Below are positions 9,282 through 18,617 of a stretch of 64,000 nucleotides of DNA, piece after piece. The translations under genes and the position numbers were made by a program. Origin of the DNA: Verrucomicrobium spinosum DSM 4136 = JCM 18804 (GTDB lineage: Bacteria > Verrucomicrobiota > Verrucomicrobiia > Verrucomicrobiales > Verrucomicrobiaceae); NCBI RefSeq assembly GCF_000172155.1, contig NZ_ABIZ01000001.1, forward strand, positions 7,101,105 to 7,165,104, given 5' to 3'. The notes beneath the pieces were generated by a model. The model saw only the letters and a program-made list of their open reading frames with translations, was not told where the DNA came from and searched no databases. Each line of letters opens with the position of its first letter. Positions within the stretch are counted from its first letter, which is position 1.

Positions 9282-10667
9282 TCACATCTCCACCTCGCCC
9301 ATGTCATGCTTGGGCTTGATGATGAAATAAAGCGCCAGGGCCACCACCAACACGGCGGCCGCAATCAATGGAGCCGTGCGATTGGCGGGATCGGCGCTCT
9401 GGATGGCACTCATCACCCGCACGACAACGAGCGACGCGCAGACCAGGGCCCCCAGAATCGGCACGATCACCGGGACCTCGAACCCTCCTTTGGGCTCGTC
9501 TTTCCGCCGTTTCAGGATCACAAGCCCAATATTCACGACCGTGAAGACTGTGAGCAGCAAGAGCACGGTGGACTCAGCGAGCGCTTTCACGCCCCCGCTC
9601 AGAATCAAACCGGTCACGATCACAAACAACACCGCGATCGCAACGTGTGGCGAATGACGGCGGGGATGCACCCTGCCGAGCACCTGGGGCAGCAATCCCT
9701 GGCGGCTCATCCCATAGAGCAAACGTGAGCCCATGATGTAGTTGAGCAGCGCGGTGTTGCCGATCGCAAAGATGGAGATGCCCACATAAATCTTGTCGAT
9801 GCCCCTGAACCAGGGTGCCGCCCGGTGGGCCACTTCCATCAGCGGGGTCTTGCTGGCGGCCAGCTCCTTCCACGGCACCACGGATACTGCCGTGATGGCC
9901 ACGGCCATGTAGATCAAGGTGGCCAGGATCATCGCGCCAATGAGACCAAAGGGAATGTCACGCCGGGGATTCTTCACCTCCTCCGACACATTGAGGATGT
10001 CCTCAAAGCCAATGAAGGAGAAAAACATCAGCACCGCCCCTTGCAACACGAGAGCAAGCGTGATGCCCGACCCCAAACCGCCCTCGATGGTATCACCCGG
10101 TGTCTCCAGATAATTCACCCCACCCCAGAAGCGCATGCCCACCACAATGATGAACAACAACCCAGCCGTCTCAACCACCGTGCACACGATGTTGGCCCAC
10201 ATGCTCTCACGAATGCCGCGATAAATGATCCCGCCCACCAACGCCACCAGTCCTATGGCAACGAACTTGATCGGCAGCGCCATGCCCAGCGCTTTCTCCA
10301 GATTCTCTGCGATAGCTTGTGAGCCGGTGGCCATGCTGGTGAGCCCGCTCATCATCACCGCAATGCCCACCACGTAGCTCAGCCAGGAGTACTTGAAAGA
10401 ACGATGGGTGACATACGCCGCCCCACCGGCCTTGGGATAGCGGCTGCCGGCACAGGCATAAGAGAGCCCGGTCAACAGCGCAGCTACCATCGCCGCCAGA
10501 AAGGCAAGCCAGATAGCATTGCCAAGACTGTCGGCCGCCCGCCCCACCAGCGCGTAGATGCCCGCTCCGAGCATTGACCCCAGACCATAAAACAAAATCT
10601 GCCACGGACCCAGCGTCTTCTGAAGCGCTGGCTGTTGGGGAGGAGTGTGGGAGTCAGGCTGGTTCAT
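9282..10667 (-). CDS. APC superfamily amino acid permease
   Basis: A 461-residue inner-membrane transporter with about 12 hydrophobic helices. The first helix carries the APC signature GSMLGAGIYALVG, in which the unwound GAGI segment binds the substrate amino group. YPKAGGAAYVTHRSF and FIGFEDILNVSEEVKNPRRDIP are the typical family segments after helices 2 and 6. It ends in the short polar tail IIKPKHDMGEVEM. The substrate is likely an amino acid or amine. It stands alone on the minus strand, 93 bp after the stop of no other gene on its own strand except the oxidoreductase upstream (10761-11786), with which it may share a transcript. Confidence 0.9.
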   Translation of the reverse strand: MNQPDSHTPPQQPALQKTLGPWQILFYGLGSMLGAGIYALVGRAADSLGNAIWLAFLAAMVAALLTGLSYACAGSRYPKAGGAAYVTHRSFKYSWLSYVVGIAVMMSGLTSMATGSQAIAENLEKALGMALPIKFVAIGLVALVGGIIYRGIRESMWANIVCTVVETAGLLFIIVVGMRFWGGVNYLETPGDTIEGGLGSGITLALVLQGAVLMFFSFIGFEDILNVSEEVKNPRRDIPFGLIGAMILATLIYMAVAITAVSVVPWKELAASKTPLMEVAHRAAPWFRGIDKIYVGISIFAIGNTALLNYIMGSRLLYGMSRQGLLPQVLGRVHPRRHSPHVAIAVLFVIVTGLILSGGVKALAESTVLLLLTVFTVVNIGLVILKRRKDEPKGGFEVPVIVPILGALVCASLVVVRVMSAIQSADPANRTAPLIAAAVLVVALALYFIIKPKHDMGEVEM

Positions 10668-10760
10668 GGGGGCCGTTCATTCTGAGCAAACGAACGGCCA
10701 ACGTCCACGATCAAATGCCACCATTTTCGGCATACGCCCCCCGAAGAACCAGCGCGATGG

Positions 10761-11786
10761 TCAGGGTTTGGCCGCGACTTCCGCTTTGGTTTTGTCCAGC
10801 ACTTCCTTCAAGGTGACCTCTGCACCGCCGCGGCGCTTGCTCTCGTCCGCAGCCTCCATGAAGGCATAGATCTCGACCGTCTCTTCCATGCTCACCGGAG
10901 GCTTCCCGGTACGGAACATTTCAATAGCAGCCACCAGGAGCGGGTCGTAGCCATCGTAGGTTCCCACTACAGCTTCGCCCTTCTCACCTTTGGCAGTGCC
11001 GCCATAGGCCTTGGATTTGTCCGTGCTTTGGCGGAATGCGCCCTTGCGCCCACCTTCCCAGGTGCCGGTGACTTCAATCCGACCATCCGTCGTAGTGCCG
11101 CGCTTCACTGAGACACACCCTGTGCCCATGACGGTGAAGAGGGATTCCACACCGTGGATACCATACCAGAAGAGGTCGGGATGGGTGGGCTCCAGGCTCA
11201 CTGGGCTGTGGGTCTCTGCTTCCAGCACCTTGCCGATGGACCCACCACGCACAGCGAGCGTCCCTTTGCCAAATCGCAGGGAAGAAGAGGAGAAAATGGG
11301 CACACCGGCCTTCTTTGCTTCATCAAAAATACGCAACACATCCGCCAGCGAGGCAGCCATGGGCTTGTCCACAAACACCGGCTGTTTGGCTTTCAGCACC
11401 GGGCGGATCTGTTCCAAATGAGGACGACCATCATTGGTTTCGAGCAGAATTGCATCAGTTTTGCCCAGCAACTCCTCAATGGAACCCACGATCTCGCCAC
11501 CCAGACTTTTCACTTTCTCCGTGTACTCAGGCACGCGTTTGGTGCTGCTCTCGATGTCCGGGCTGCCCTTGGGGTAGGCCGCCACCATTTTGGCACCCGC
11601 CAGTTTTGCGGCATCTTCAGGGTTCTTGGCCCCCTTGTTCAAGGCCTGGGTGAAGGACGTGGCGTGGGAAGTGTCCAGACCAATGATGCCCACCCGCAGT
11701 GACTTGGGCTCATCTGCCCGTCCGATGGCGGGCAGACAGACGGCAGATGTGGCGGCGGCGAACAGGAAAAACAGACGTCTTTGCAT
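10761..11786 (-). CDS. Exported Gfo/Idh/MocA family oxidoreductase (Tat-type signal)
   Basis: A 341-residue NAD(P)-dependent dehydrogenase. The start is set at ATG 11786 because it opens a signal peptide MQRRLFFLFAAATSAVCL; the RRLFF pattern fits a twin-arginine signal. A Rossmann fold follows (LRVGIIGLDTSHATSF). The family EKP motif appears as VFVDKPMA, with GRPHLEQIRPVL before it. The C-terminal half is the alpha/beta substrate domain. Tat export would let it leave the cytoplasm folded with its cofactor, as glucose-fructose oxidoreductase does. It probably oxidises or reduces a sugar in the periplasm. The frame stays open upstream to 11882, but that part is not signal-like. Confidence 0.85.
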   Translation of the reverse strand: MQRRLFFLFAAATSAVCLPAIGRADEPKSLRVGIIGLDTSHATSFTQALNKGAKNPEDAAKLAGAKMVAAYPKGSPDIESSTKRVPEYTEKVKSLGGEIVGSIEELLGKTDAILLETNDGRPHLEQIRPVLKAKQPVFVDKPMAASLADVLRIFDEAKKAGVPIFSSSSLRFGKGTLAVRGGSIGKVLEAETHSPVSLEPTHPDLFWYGIHGVESLFTVMGTGCVSVKRGTTTDGRIEVTGTWEGGRKGAFRQSTDKSKAYGGTAKGEKGEAVVGTYDGYDPLLVAAIEMFRTGKPPVSMEETVEIYAFMEAADESKRRGGAEVTLKEVLDKTKAEVAAKP

Positions 11787-11947
11787 ACCCAGAAACCAAC
11801 GCAGCAGCCGTGGCCGCGTCTTGCAAAACCACCCCCTCGAACTCTGAGTGTCCAATGCCCAGTTTTGGTAGGATTGTGACAATCACCTCACCGTGCGCCT
11901 CAGCGCTTTCTCTGTGCAGGGATGGAAGTTGGTGGTAAAGAGCGCCC

Positions 11948-13225
11948 ATGACCCTCTCAAACCAGAGCTGGTGGACCCCCGGCAAGATTCTGGCTCTGCT
12001 CATCGTCATCAATCTCTTCAGCTACATCGACCGCTACGTCCTGGTGGCAGTGGAGCCGGAGTTGCGCGCAGAATTTCTGGCGGGTGACGCCATGGCCAAG
12101 ACCAAGTCGGGGCTCTGGCAGACGGCATTCATGATCTCCTACATGCTGATGGCCCCGCTCTTCGGATGGCTGGCCGATCGCACCTCCCGCTGGCTGTTGA
12201 TCGGGCTGGGCCTCTTGCTGTGGAGCGCCGCGAGTATCGGGTCCGGGATCGCGACAGGATTCACCATGCTCCTGCTCACGCGGGCCATGATCGGGGTGGG
12301 TGAGGCAGCCTATGGGCCTGCGGCCCCTGCCCTGATCGCAGAAATGTATCCCGTCCATCGGCGCGGCATCGTCATGTCCTGGTTCTTCATGGCCATCCCC
12401 GTGGGGAGCGCTCTAGGTTATGCTCTGGGCGGGCTGGCCAACAGTTACCTGGACTGGCGCTGGGGTTTCTGGCTGGCAGGGGTACCGGGCATCCTCCTCG
12501 CCATGGTCTGCTTCTTCTTGAAGGATACACGGCGCAGCCAGGCCGCCGCCGCAGGACAGGCTCACCACGCCCCGGGGTTTGCCGACTACAAGCACCTGCT
12601 TCGCATCCCCTCCTATGTCATCAACGTGGCCGCGCAGACGGCCATGACCTTTGCCATCGGGGGCCTTTCTTTCTGGCTGCCTGCCTACATCACCGAGTAC
12701 CGGCAATATGGCACGCTGGGGCAGGTCTCTACCCTGGTGGGTGCCATCACCGCCGTGTCCGGCCTGGGGGCCACGCTCTTCGGGGGCTGGCTGGCGGACC
12801 GCTTGCGCAGCCGCTTTGCCGCCTCTTATTTCCTCGTCTCCGGGGCAGGCATGGCCCTGGCCTTTCCCTGCACGCTGGCCATGCTGTTTGCCCCCTTCCC
12901 TCTGGCTTGGGTGTTTGCATTCGGCGCGGTGTTTTTCCTGTTCTTCAACATCGGTCCGGCCAACACCGCCCTGGCCAACGTGGTGCCAGCCTCGGTGCGT
13001 TCCAGTGCCTTTGCCCTGAACATCCTCACGATTCACGCGCTGGGAGACGCCATATCGCCGACGCTGATCGGAGCGGTGGCCGATCGCTCCAACATGAACC
13101 TGGGCTTCATGCTCGTGTCCGGCACCATGCTGGTGGCGGCCGTGCTCTGGTTCATCGGCATGCGGTGGCTGCCGCAGGATGTGGAGCGCGCCGCAGCGCG
13201 GGATGCGGAGAAGCAGCCGGTGTGA
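11948..13225 (+). CDS. MFS transporter (spinster-like)
   Basis: A 425-residue major facilitator with about 12 hydrophobic helices. It starts with the family helix ILALLIVINLFSYIDRYVLV, followed by the loop 2-3 motif GWLADRTSRWLLIGLGL (DRxxRR/K-like), and the repeat of that motif in the second half as GGWLADRLRSR. YGPAAPALIAEMYPVHRRG is the typical spinster/sugar-phosphate antiporter segment. The residues FSYIDRY and the lack of a large loop favour the spinster group; the substrate is unknown. It is divergent from the exported oxidoreductase with 161 bp between, so joint control is possible. Confidence 0.9.
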   Translation: MTLSNQSWWTPGKILALLIVINLFSYIDRYVLVAVEPELRAEFLAGDAMAKTKSGLWQTAFMISYMLMAPLFGWLADRTSRWLLIGLGLLLWSAASIGSGIATGFTMLLLTRAMIGVGEAAYGPAAPALIAEMYPVHRRGIVMSWFFMAIPVGSALGYALGGLANSYLDWRWGFWLAGVPGILLAMVCFFLKDTRRSQAAAAGQAHHAPGFADYKHLLRIPSYVINVAAQTAMTFAIGGLSFWLPAYITEYRQYGTLGQVSTLVGAITAVSGLGATLFGGWLADRLRSRFAASYFLVSGAGMALAFPCTLAMLFAPFPLAWVFAFGAVFFLFFNIGPANTALANVVPASVRSSAFALNILTIHALGDAISPTLIGAVADRSNMNLGFMLVSGTMLVAAVLWFIGMRWLPQDVERAAARDAEKQPV

Positions 13226-13323
13226 GATCGAATCCGGGCCTAAAAGCAGCGCGCAGGCAGTTCGGCGAAGAATCAGAAGCAACCGGCAACGTTACCACCC
13301 GCGATCAACGCATGTTCCTCATC

Positions 13324-13587
13324 GAACCCGAAGGGTTCACCATGAATAGCCATGGGTGAAACGAGCGTAGCGAGTGCAACCCATGGAAGTCGCCCCCTCC
13401 CTCTACTGCGGAGCGGTAGGCCCATCGTCCTGCGCCACCCGACGCGTCATCCCGCGATCTCACCCATGCAGACTGTTGTCCGCCATGGCCTACCGCTCCG
13501 CGGTAGAATTCGCCTTACAACACACCATGGGTAGTCCTCGCTACGCTCGGCCGACCCATGGCTACGCATGGCGAACCCTCAGGGTTC
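13324..13587. repeat. 264-bp imperfect inverted repeat, MITE-like
   Basis: Arms at 13324-13374 and 13537-13587 are reverse complements at about 42 of 51 positions. Inside them lies a second matching pair ACCCATGG (13379-13386) and CCATGGGT (13525-13532), and an inner pair at 13403-13422 and 13487-13506 matching at 19 of 20 positions. The inner pair itself contains a small palindrome around GCGGAGCGG. The element fills most of the 421-bp gap between the MFS gene and the azurin fusion. No open frame in it looks like a gene. It could fold into one long hairpin and resembles a non-autonomous mobile element. Confidence 0.75.
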
Positions 13588-13604
13588 CTGAGATAACTCC
13601 CGCA

Positions 13605-13644
13605 ACACTGACACACTGACACACTGACACACTGACACACTGAC
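13605..13644. repeat. Tandem octamer ACACTGAC x5
   Basis: Five exact copies of ACACTGAC end 2 bp before the stop codon of the minus-strand gene 13647-17699. In that gene's direction the unit reads GTCAGTGT and starts right after the stop. A degenerate version of the same repeat follows the gene at 32989-37632. Confidence 0.9.
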
Positions 13645-13646
13645 TC

Positions 13647-16600
13647 CTACTCCACCTTCAACACCCCGTTCATCACCAACCAATGCCCCGGGAAGGTGCA
13701 CAAGTACGGGTACTCCCCCTTCTCCTGCGGGGCATTAAAATGGATGGTGAACTTGTGGCTGGGCTGCACCATGTCTGTGTACACCAGGACCTCCGGCGAC
13801 TCCGGCACATAGTGCCGGGCCAGCCCGGCGGGATCGGTGATCATCTTGTTCGCCAGATCACCCACGCGCTGCAAGGCCCCGGGTTTGATGAACAACACAT
13901 TGTGCGGAACGGCGTCCGGATTGCTGAACTCCAGCGAGAGCCGCTCGCCGCTTTTGGCCACCAGTTGCTTTTGCGCGAACTGCAGCCCCAGAGCGGCCTC
14001 CAGTTTGACGGAACGACCGCCTTCGCCTTTCGCCCAGGGATTCACTCGGGTGGGTTCCGTCGTCACGGCGAGATTTCCTGCGGGCACGCTTAGCGCCTTC
14101 GCCACCAGGGGTTTGGCCCCGGGGAAATCTGTGAACGGCTGACCAAGCTGATGCACTGTGCCGTAGAGGTCGGCAAATTTGTCCGGACCCGTCATGACAT
14201 GCAGATGGATCTGACTTGCCGGCATCAGTTCCGGCACCTCCAGGAAGAGCCTGCGTCCGCCCTCCAGCACCTGCACCGAGGTCACCTCCAGCGCATCGTG
14301 CCCGGCGGTTTTTGGGTGTTTCACCGACCACTCCTGTGAACCATAGGCGCTCGAGGTGAGGTAGTTCCAGACCTGGACAAAGTGTTGGCGGGCATCCCGC
14401 GTAACCGCGGCATCCACCGGATGGTTAAAGGTAATCATCACCCCGTTCCGCCGCACCTCCCAGCCCACCGGCAGAGGCTGCGTCCCGCCCGTGAAACGCA
14501 CCCGCTGCAGGCAGCCGTCCTTGGGCCCATAGCAGCCCCAACCATACATGCCACTCACATAGAGCTGCCCGTCCTGCCCGTGAAAACGGCCGCGTTGCGC
14601 GCCGGAGAGGAAATCCGCCGGCAACTCCCAGGCCGCCCCCTGAGCCTGCCCCGATGCCACATCTCTCAACACCACCAGCCCCGTGCAGGCCCCGCAGGAG
14701 AAAGTGAGCAAGGTGCCGCGCGGCACGCCCCATGCATCACTTTCCACGTAGCACTGGCCGCCGGATGAATTGTCCACCCCGCGCGGGAGGTAGAGCAGCG
14801 GGGGTTCAACGGTCTTGCCCGGACGCGGCCCGCCCAGACCATAAAACCCGCCTTCCTTCACCTCGCACACCATCGAAGCTGGCGTCCAGTCGCCCTCCTG
14901 GCAGGAGGTGGTGGTGCGTCCTTCTGCTGAAAGACCCAGGCCATTGGGATTGCGAAAGCCCGTGGCCAATACTTCCACCTCCCCTCCCGGCTTGACGCGA
15001 CACACCCCTTGATTGCCAGAGGAAAAGTAGAACCGCCCCTCTCCATCCCATTGCAGGCCACAGAGGTAGTCGTGCCCGGAGGGGGAGGTGATCATCGCAT
15101 TCGTCACGCACTCGTAGAAGTCCGCCTCGTCATCGCCGTTCACGTCATGGAGCCGGGTGATCTGATCTCGCCCCAGCACGCAGATCTTCCCGTCTGCCAC
15201 CACCAGCCCCTGGGGCTGATGCAGACCGGTGGCGAACCGCTTCCAGGTGAGCCTGGCCAGGGATGCATTCACTCCTCGAACCAACCAGACCTCCCCTGTC
15301 ATGGTACAAAGGGCCAGCGTGTCATCAGACAGAAAGTCGTGATCGCTCACAAAGAAGAGAGCGCCATACGGGTTGTCATAGGGCAGGGTCAGCGTGTCGA
15401 GCGCATAGGGTCTGCCTTCTCCCAGCGTCCCCTTTGTCTCCAGCACCTGCGTCCACCGGGCCGGGCCGCCGTTGCGCAGGTCTTTCCAGGGATGCGCCTC
15501 CGCCCTGGCCCGCAGGCGCACAGGGGTGCCATTGTCGATCCCCATCGCGTCCAGCATCTCCACGCCGTCGAGTTGATAAGCGAACAATACGCGGTTCCCG
15601 TGCCGGTAGAAGCCGTGGTACTTGAGCGAGGCAGGTAGGGGTGGCAGGGCCGACTTTTGCAACGTCGCTCCGCCGGGTTTGGCCGCCTCCATGAAGCCAT
15701 GCCGCACTTCCGAGAGTTTGATGAAACCACCCTTCCACACCAGGGGAAACGAGACCGTCACCGGGTCGAAGCAGGCTGCAAGTTCGCCCTCGCCCCCCAA
15801 GCGCACACTGACCCCTTTGGGCACCACGAGGCCGTCCCCCTTCAATACGCCGCTGAAGAGGTTTCCCATATCGGATCCCCTCCAGCGGCCGTCCCGCCAG
15901 GTGTCATCGCTCTGGTTTCCCCAATGCCCCTGCGTGCCACCATCCAGCCCCGGATAAGGAGGAAGCAACAGCCCCTCCGCCTGGCGTCCTTTGAACGCCA
16001 CCGCCTGCTTGGGGTAGTAGTCGTAAATCCGGTCCCGGTTGACGGGCTCCTGCCGGTTGGGCCATTGGCCAGGATTCAGCGGATCCCGGACGTAAGAAAA
16101 CGGCTCAGGTTCGAGGGATGAACTCGATGCCTCCTTCTTCAGGACCTCGATGTTATCAAAATTCCAGAGCCCGATGGTCGCATCCGTGGGCAGCAACGGC
16201 TCACCGCGGCCCACGGGATTGGAGTTGCCGCGGGCAATGCGCACCTCATCAATGATCCCGTCACAGGAGAGCCCCCTCTCCACCAGACGGCCAAAGGCAA
16301 TGCCCTGGGTAGGATGCGACTTGGGCGCGGTCGGCGTCACCGGGACGTCCAGCACCTGCTTGTTGTCCACCTTCAGCCGTACCCGGTCAGATTCGATGAC
16401 CGCGCTCAAGCGGTGCCACTGGCCATCGCAGATGTTGGTCTGTGATTTGTACTCGCCACCCCTGCCGGGCATGTAGAGGCTGAACACGCCGCTGCCCGCG
16501 TAGGAGTACAGCTCCCAATGCAGCGGAGAAGTTTTTGGCTCGCACGCCACGAGGATGTTGAACCCCCTGGCACTGTCCAGCCGGGCGAGACACTCCACCG

Positions 16601-17699
16601 TGATGGGGAGTTCATGGAAATCATCTTTCCCCGCCAGCACCAGTCCGCCCTTGAGCGCCTTCCCTAGAACCTCGCTACGGGAGGGAACCAGCTGTGGCCC
16701 CTGGCTTTGCACCGCCGCAGAGGGGGCGTCCCCCTTCCCACCAGCCGGTGCAGGAGCCTTCCATGAGCGGGGCACCGGGCGTGGCCCTGCTTCGCCCCCG
16801 TCGAGTTGTTTCACCAGCCAGCGCAAGCCGTCGAGATTGTCCTGCAGGCGGGCTTCAGCATCCTCGTTGGTGTGGTTGAGGATGCCGATGGGCCCCTGAT
16901 AGCCGCTGTCACGGATCACGCGCAAAAGTTGCAGATCCAGCTCCCCCTGCGCAATGGGGACGATCTTCTGCCCCTTGGCCTCGCCATCGGGCACCATACC
17001 GTTGAGATTCAGGCAGAGCAGATGCGGAATCATCCGGCGAAGCACTTGCGCCAGCCGGTCCACCTGGCTGTGGCCGTGATGCAGGTTGTACACCATGCCC
17101 ACATTGGACACGCTCTGCTGCTGGAGCTTCTCGATGATCTTGAGCTGCGTCTCGGGTTCGCCGAACCAACCTCCGTGATTGTACAGGCCCACCTTCACGC
17201 CCGCATCGGCGGCGGCAGCAGCCAGCGGCTTGATGCGCTCCACCTCCTGCGTCAGTCGCGTCTCCTCCTCTGCCGGCGTGGCAGGGGCCGGGCCACCCCC
17301 GGTGATCCAGAGATCGCACTCCTTCAAACCATGACGCTTGATCAGATCGAGGATGTGCTTCGCCTCTGGCGTAAGCGAGGTGGGGAACCACCAGCCCGTG
17401 AGCCGGACGTGATGCCGGGCCAGCGCTTCGATCTCCGCCTCAAAGGTGGGCACGTGCTCCGCCCGGTAGTCATAGACGAGGCGCGTGATGCCCAGCTTCT
17501 CCAGCATGGCGGCACGTTCCTCAGGGCCGCGCTTTTTGGCGTCGAACGGCACGATGCACCACGCCGCCAAGTTGGACGACGCAAAGACTGCGTTGCGATC
17601 TCGTGCCGGCTTCACAGTGGAGGCCGGAGCCGCAGGCGGGGCAGCGTACACTGGCGAGGCGGCAAGGCAGAGCAGGGCGGGGAGGACAAACCATCTCAT
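13647..17699 (-). CDS. Secreted fusion: sugar-isomerase-like TIM barrel, LamG, beta-propeller, azurin-like domain
   Basis: A 1350-residue exported protein; ATG 17699 is chosen because it begins the signal peptide MRWFVLPALLCLAASPVYA. Residues about 35-300 are a xylose isomerase/sugar-phosphate isomerase-like TIM barrel (GVKVGLYNHGGWFGEPE, NLHHGHSQVDRL, LNLNGM). Residues about 350-530 are a LamG/concanavalin-like sandwich (LDSARGFNILVACEPK, IIDEVRIARG). Residues about 550-1150 form the PVC dehydrogenase-like region with a propeller (YFSSGNQGVCRVKPGGEVEV, NPNGLGLS). The C-terminus is a type 1 copper domain: His1266 in PHN, then Cys1334, His1339, Met1343 in CTFPGHWLVM, the exact C-x4-H-x3-M spacing of azurin. 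It may bind, process and oxidise a carbohydrate and pass electrons to copper. The AraC gene lies directly upstream. Confidence 0.85.
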   Translation of the reverse strand: MRWFVLPALLCLAASPVYAAPPAAPASTVKPARDRNAVFASSNLAAWCIVPFDAKKRGPEERAAMLEKLGITRLVYDYRAEHVPTFEAEIEALARHHVRLTGWWFPTSLTPEAKHILDLIKRHGLKECDLWITGGGPAPATPAEEETRLTQEVERIKPLAAAAADAGVKVGLYNHGGWFGEPETQLKIIEKLQQQSVSNVGMVYNLHHGHSQVDRLAQVLRRMIPHLLCLNLNGMVPDGEAKGQKIVPIAQGELDLQLLRVIRDSGYQGPIGILNHTNEDAEARLQDNLDGLRWLVKQLDGGEAGPRPVPRSWKAPAPAGGKGDAPSAAVQSQGPQLVPSRSEVLGKALKGGLVLAGKDDFHELPITVECLARLDSARGFNILVACEPKTSPLHWELYSYAGSGVFSLYMPGRGGEYKSQTNICDGQWHRLSAVIESDRVRLKVDNKQVLDVPVTPTAPKSHPTQGIAFGRLVERGLSCDGIIDEVRIARGNSNPVGRGEPLLPTDATIGLWNFDNIEVLKKEASSSSLEPEPFSYVRDPLNPGQWPNRQEPVNRDRIYDYYPKQAVAFKGRQAEGLLLPPYPGLDGGTQGHWGNQSDDTWRDGRWRGSDMGNLFSGVLKGDGLVVPKGVSVRLGGEGELAACFDPVTVSFPLVWKGGFIKLSEVRHGFMEAAKPGGATLQKSALPPLPASLKYHGFYRHGNRVLFAYQLDGVEMLDAMGIDNGTPVRLRARAEAHPWKDLRNGGPARWTQVLETKGTLGEGRPYALDTLTLPYDNPYGALFFVSDHDFLSDDTLALCTMTGEVWLVRGVNASLARLTWKRFATGLHQPQGLVVADGKICVLGRDQITRLHDVNGDDEADFYECVTNAMITSPSGHDYLCGLQWDGEGRFYFSSGNQGVCRVKPGGEVEVLATGFRNPNGLGLSAEGRTTTSCQEGDWTPASMVCEVKEGGFYGLGGPRPGKTVEPPLLYLPRGVDNSSGGQCYVESDAWGVPRGTLLTFSCGACTGLVVLRDVASGQAQGAAWELPADFLSGAQRGRFHGQDGQLYVSGMYGWGCYGPKDGCLQRVRFTGGTQPLPVGWEVRRNGVMITFNHPVDAAVTRDARQHFVQVWNYLTSSAYGSQEWSVKHPKTAGHDALEVTSVQVLEGGRRLFLEVPELMPASQIHLHVMTGPDKFADLYGTVHQLGQPFTDFPGAKPLVAKALSVPAGNLAVTTEPTRVNPWAKGEGGRSVKLEAALGLQFAQKQLVAKSGERLSLEFSNPDAVPHNVLFIKPGALQRVGDLANKMITDPAGLARHYVPESPEVLVYTDMVQPSHKFTIHFNAPQEKGEYPYLCTFPGHWLVMNGVLKVE

Positions 17700-17803
17700 G
17701 GCAGGAGGGGAAGCGAAAGACGTGGGACAGAACGTTCCCAAGATGGGCTGCTCTTTGCCCAAATGATAGAAGGGCAGCGTCCTCTCTTGGTACAAAAGCG
17801 GCG

Positions 17804-18484
17804 TCACACTCTTGCCGCCGTGGCGTAGCGCTGCTGGTACTCTCGCGGCGTCATGCCCGTTTCCTTGCGAAATTCCCGGGTGAAATGGCTCTGGTCGCAG
17901 AACCCGTGGTCGTCTGCCACCTCTGCCAGGGTGCGATGCCCAAAGACGAGGGCATGGCAGGCCAGCCGGACCCGCAGTCTGCGGACATACTGCTGCGGTG
18001 CCACATGAAAAAGCTGGCGAAAGCGGCGCTCGAAGGCCCGGACGGAGAGCCCCGCCATGCGCGCCAGGGCGGCCGTCTCCAGCGGTTGCGCAACATGCGC
18101 CCGGATGACCGACACCACGGCAGACAAGCGGGCGTCTTCTACAGCCAGGACGGCTTCAGCCTCCCCCACGGCTCGAGTTGTCCCCGCCGTGCCGAACAGC
18201 CGCCCCCGCGAATCCCGCACCAGCACTTTGTTGGTGATGGACCAGGTGGCGGTGTGATCAAAACGCCCCACCAGTTCCACCCGGTTGACGATCCGTCCCC
18301 CGGCCAGCACCCATTCATCATCGGTGCGAAACTGGTCGGCAAGATGCGCCGGGGAGAGGTCGGCATCGGTCTTCCCCACCACCTCATCCAACTGCTCCAG
18401 GGAGTAGTTCAGCAGGAAGGCACGATTCACCCACTGGTACCGCCCCTGCCGGTCCTTGATCCAGGCCTGGCGTGGTGGGCCCAA
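17804..18484 (-). CDS. AraC family regulator with PAS domain, N-terminus probably frameshifted
   Basis: The last 100 residues are an AraC DNA-binding domain with two helix-turn-helix units (LETAALARMAGLSVRAFERRF, then RTLAEVADDHGFCDQSHFTREF, and the end GMTPREYQQRY). Before it is a PAS-like sensor (WIKDRQGRYQWVNRAFLLNYS, about residues 8-100). The only start in this frame is TTG at 18484, which leaves the PAS domain without its first strand. In the next frame, ATG at 18554 gives a plausible 30-residue leader ending GLLEMLGPTTPG just where this frame takes over, so a frameshift around 18460-18484 is likely. A GGAG 4 bp before the TTG is the counter-argument. It lies 105 bp before the azurin fusion on the same strand and probably controls it. 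Confidence 0.75.
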   Translation of the reverse strand: MGPPRQAWIKDRQGRYQWVNRAFLLNYSLEQLDEVVGKTDADLSPAHLADQFRTDDEWVLAGGRIVNRVELVGRFDHTATWSITNKVLVRDSRGRLFGTAGTTRAVGEAEAVLAVEDARLSAVVSVIRAHVAQPLETAALARMAGLSVRAFERRFRQLFHVAPQQYVRRLRVRLACHALVFGHRTLAEVADDHGFCDQSHFTREFRKETGMTPREYQQRYATAARV

Positions 18485-18617
18485 GCATCTCCAGCAGACC
18501 CAGCACCCCGGTGGCCGGGAGATGGGAGAGGGGGTTGTTGGGAGGTGATGGCATGGCGGGACCTATTAGCCGTGCGTGGAAAGCAAGAGCGGGATTTCTT
18601 CAAGAAATGCTCCTTAC

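Noticed and set aside
13374-13619. Short open frames between the MFS and azurin genes
   Set aside because: They lie in the inverted repeat and the octamer array and read as repeat translation, not protein.
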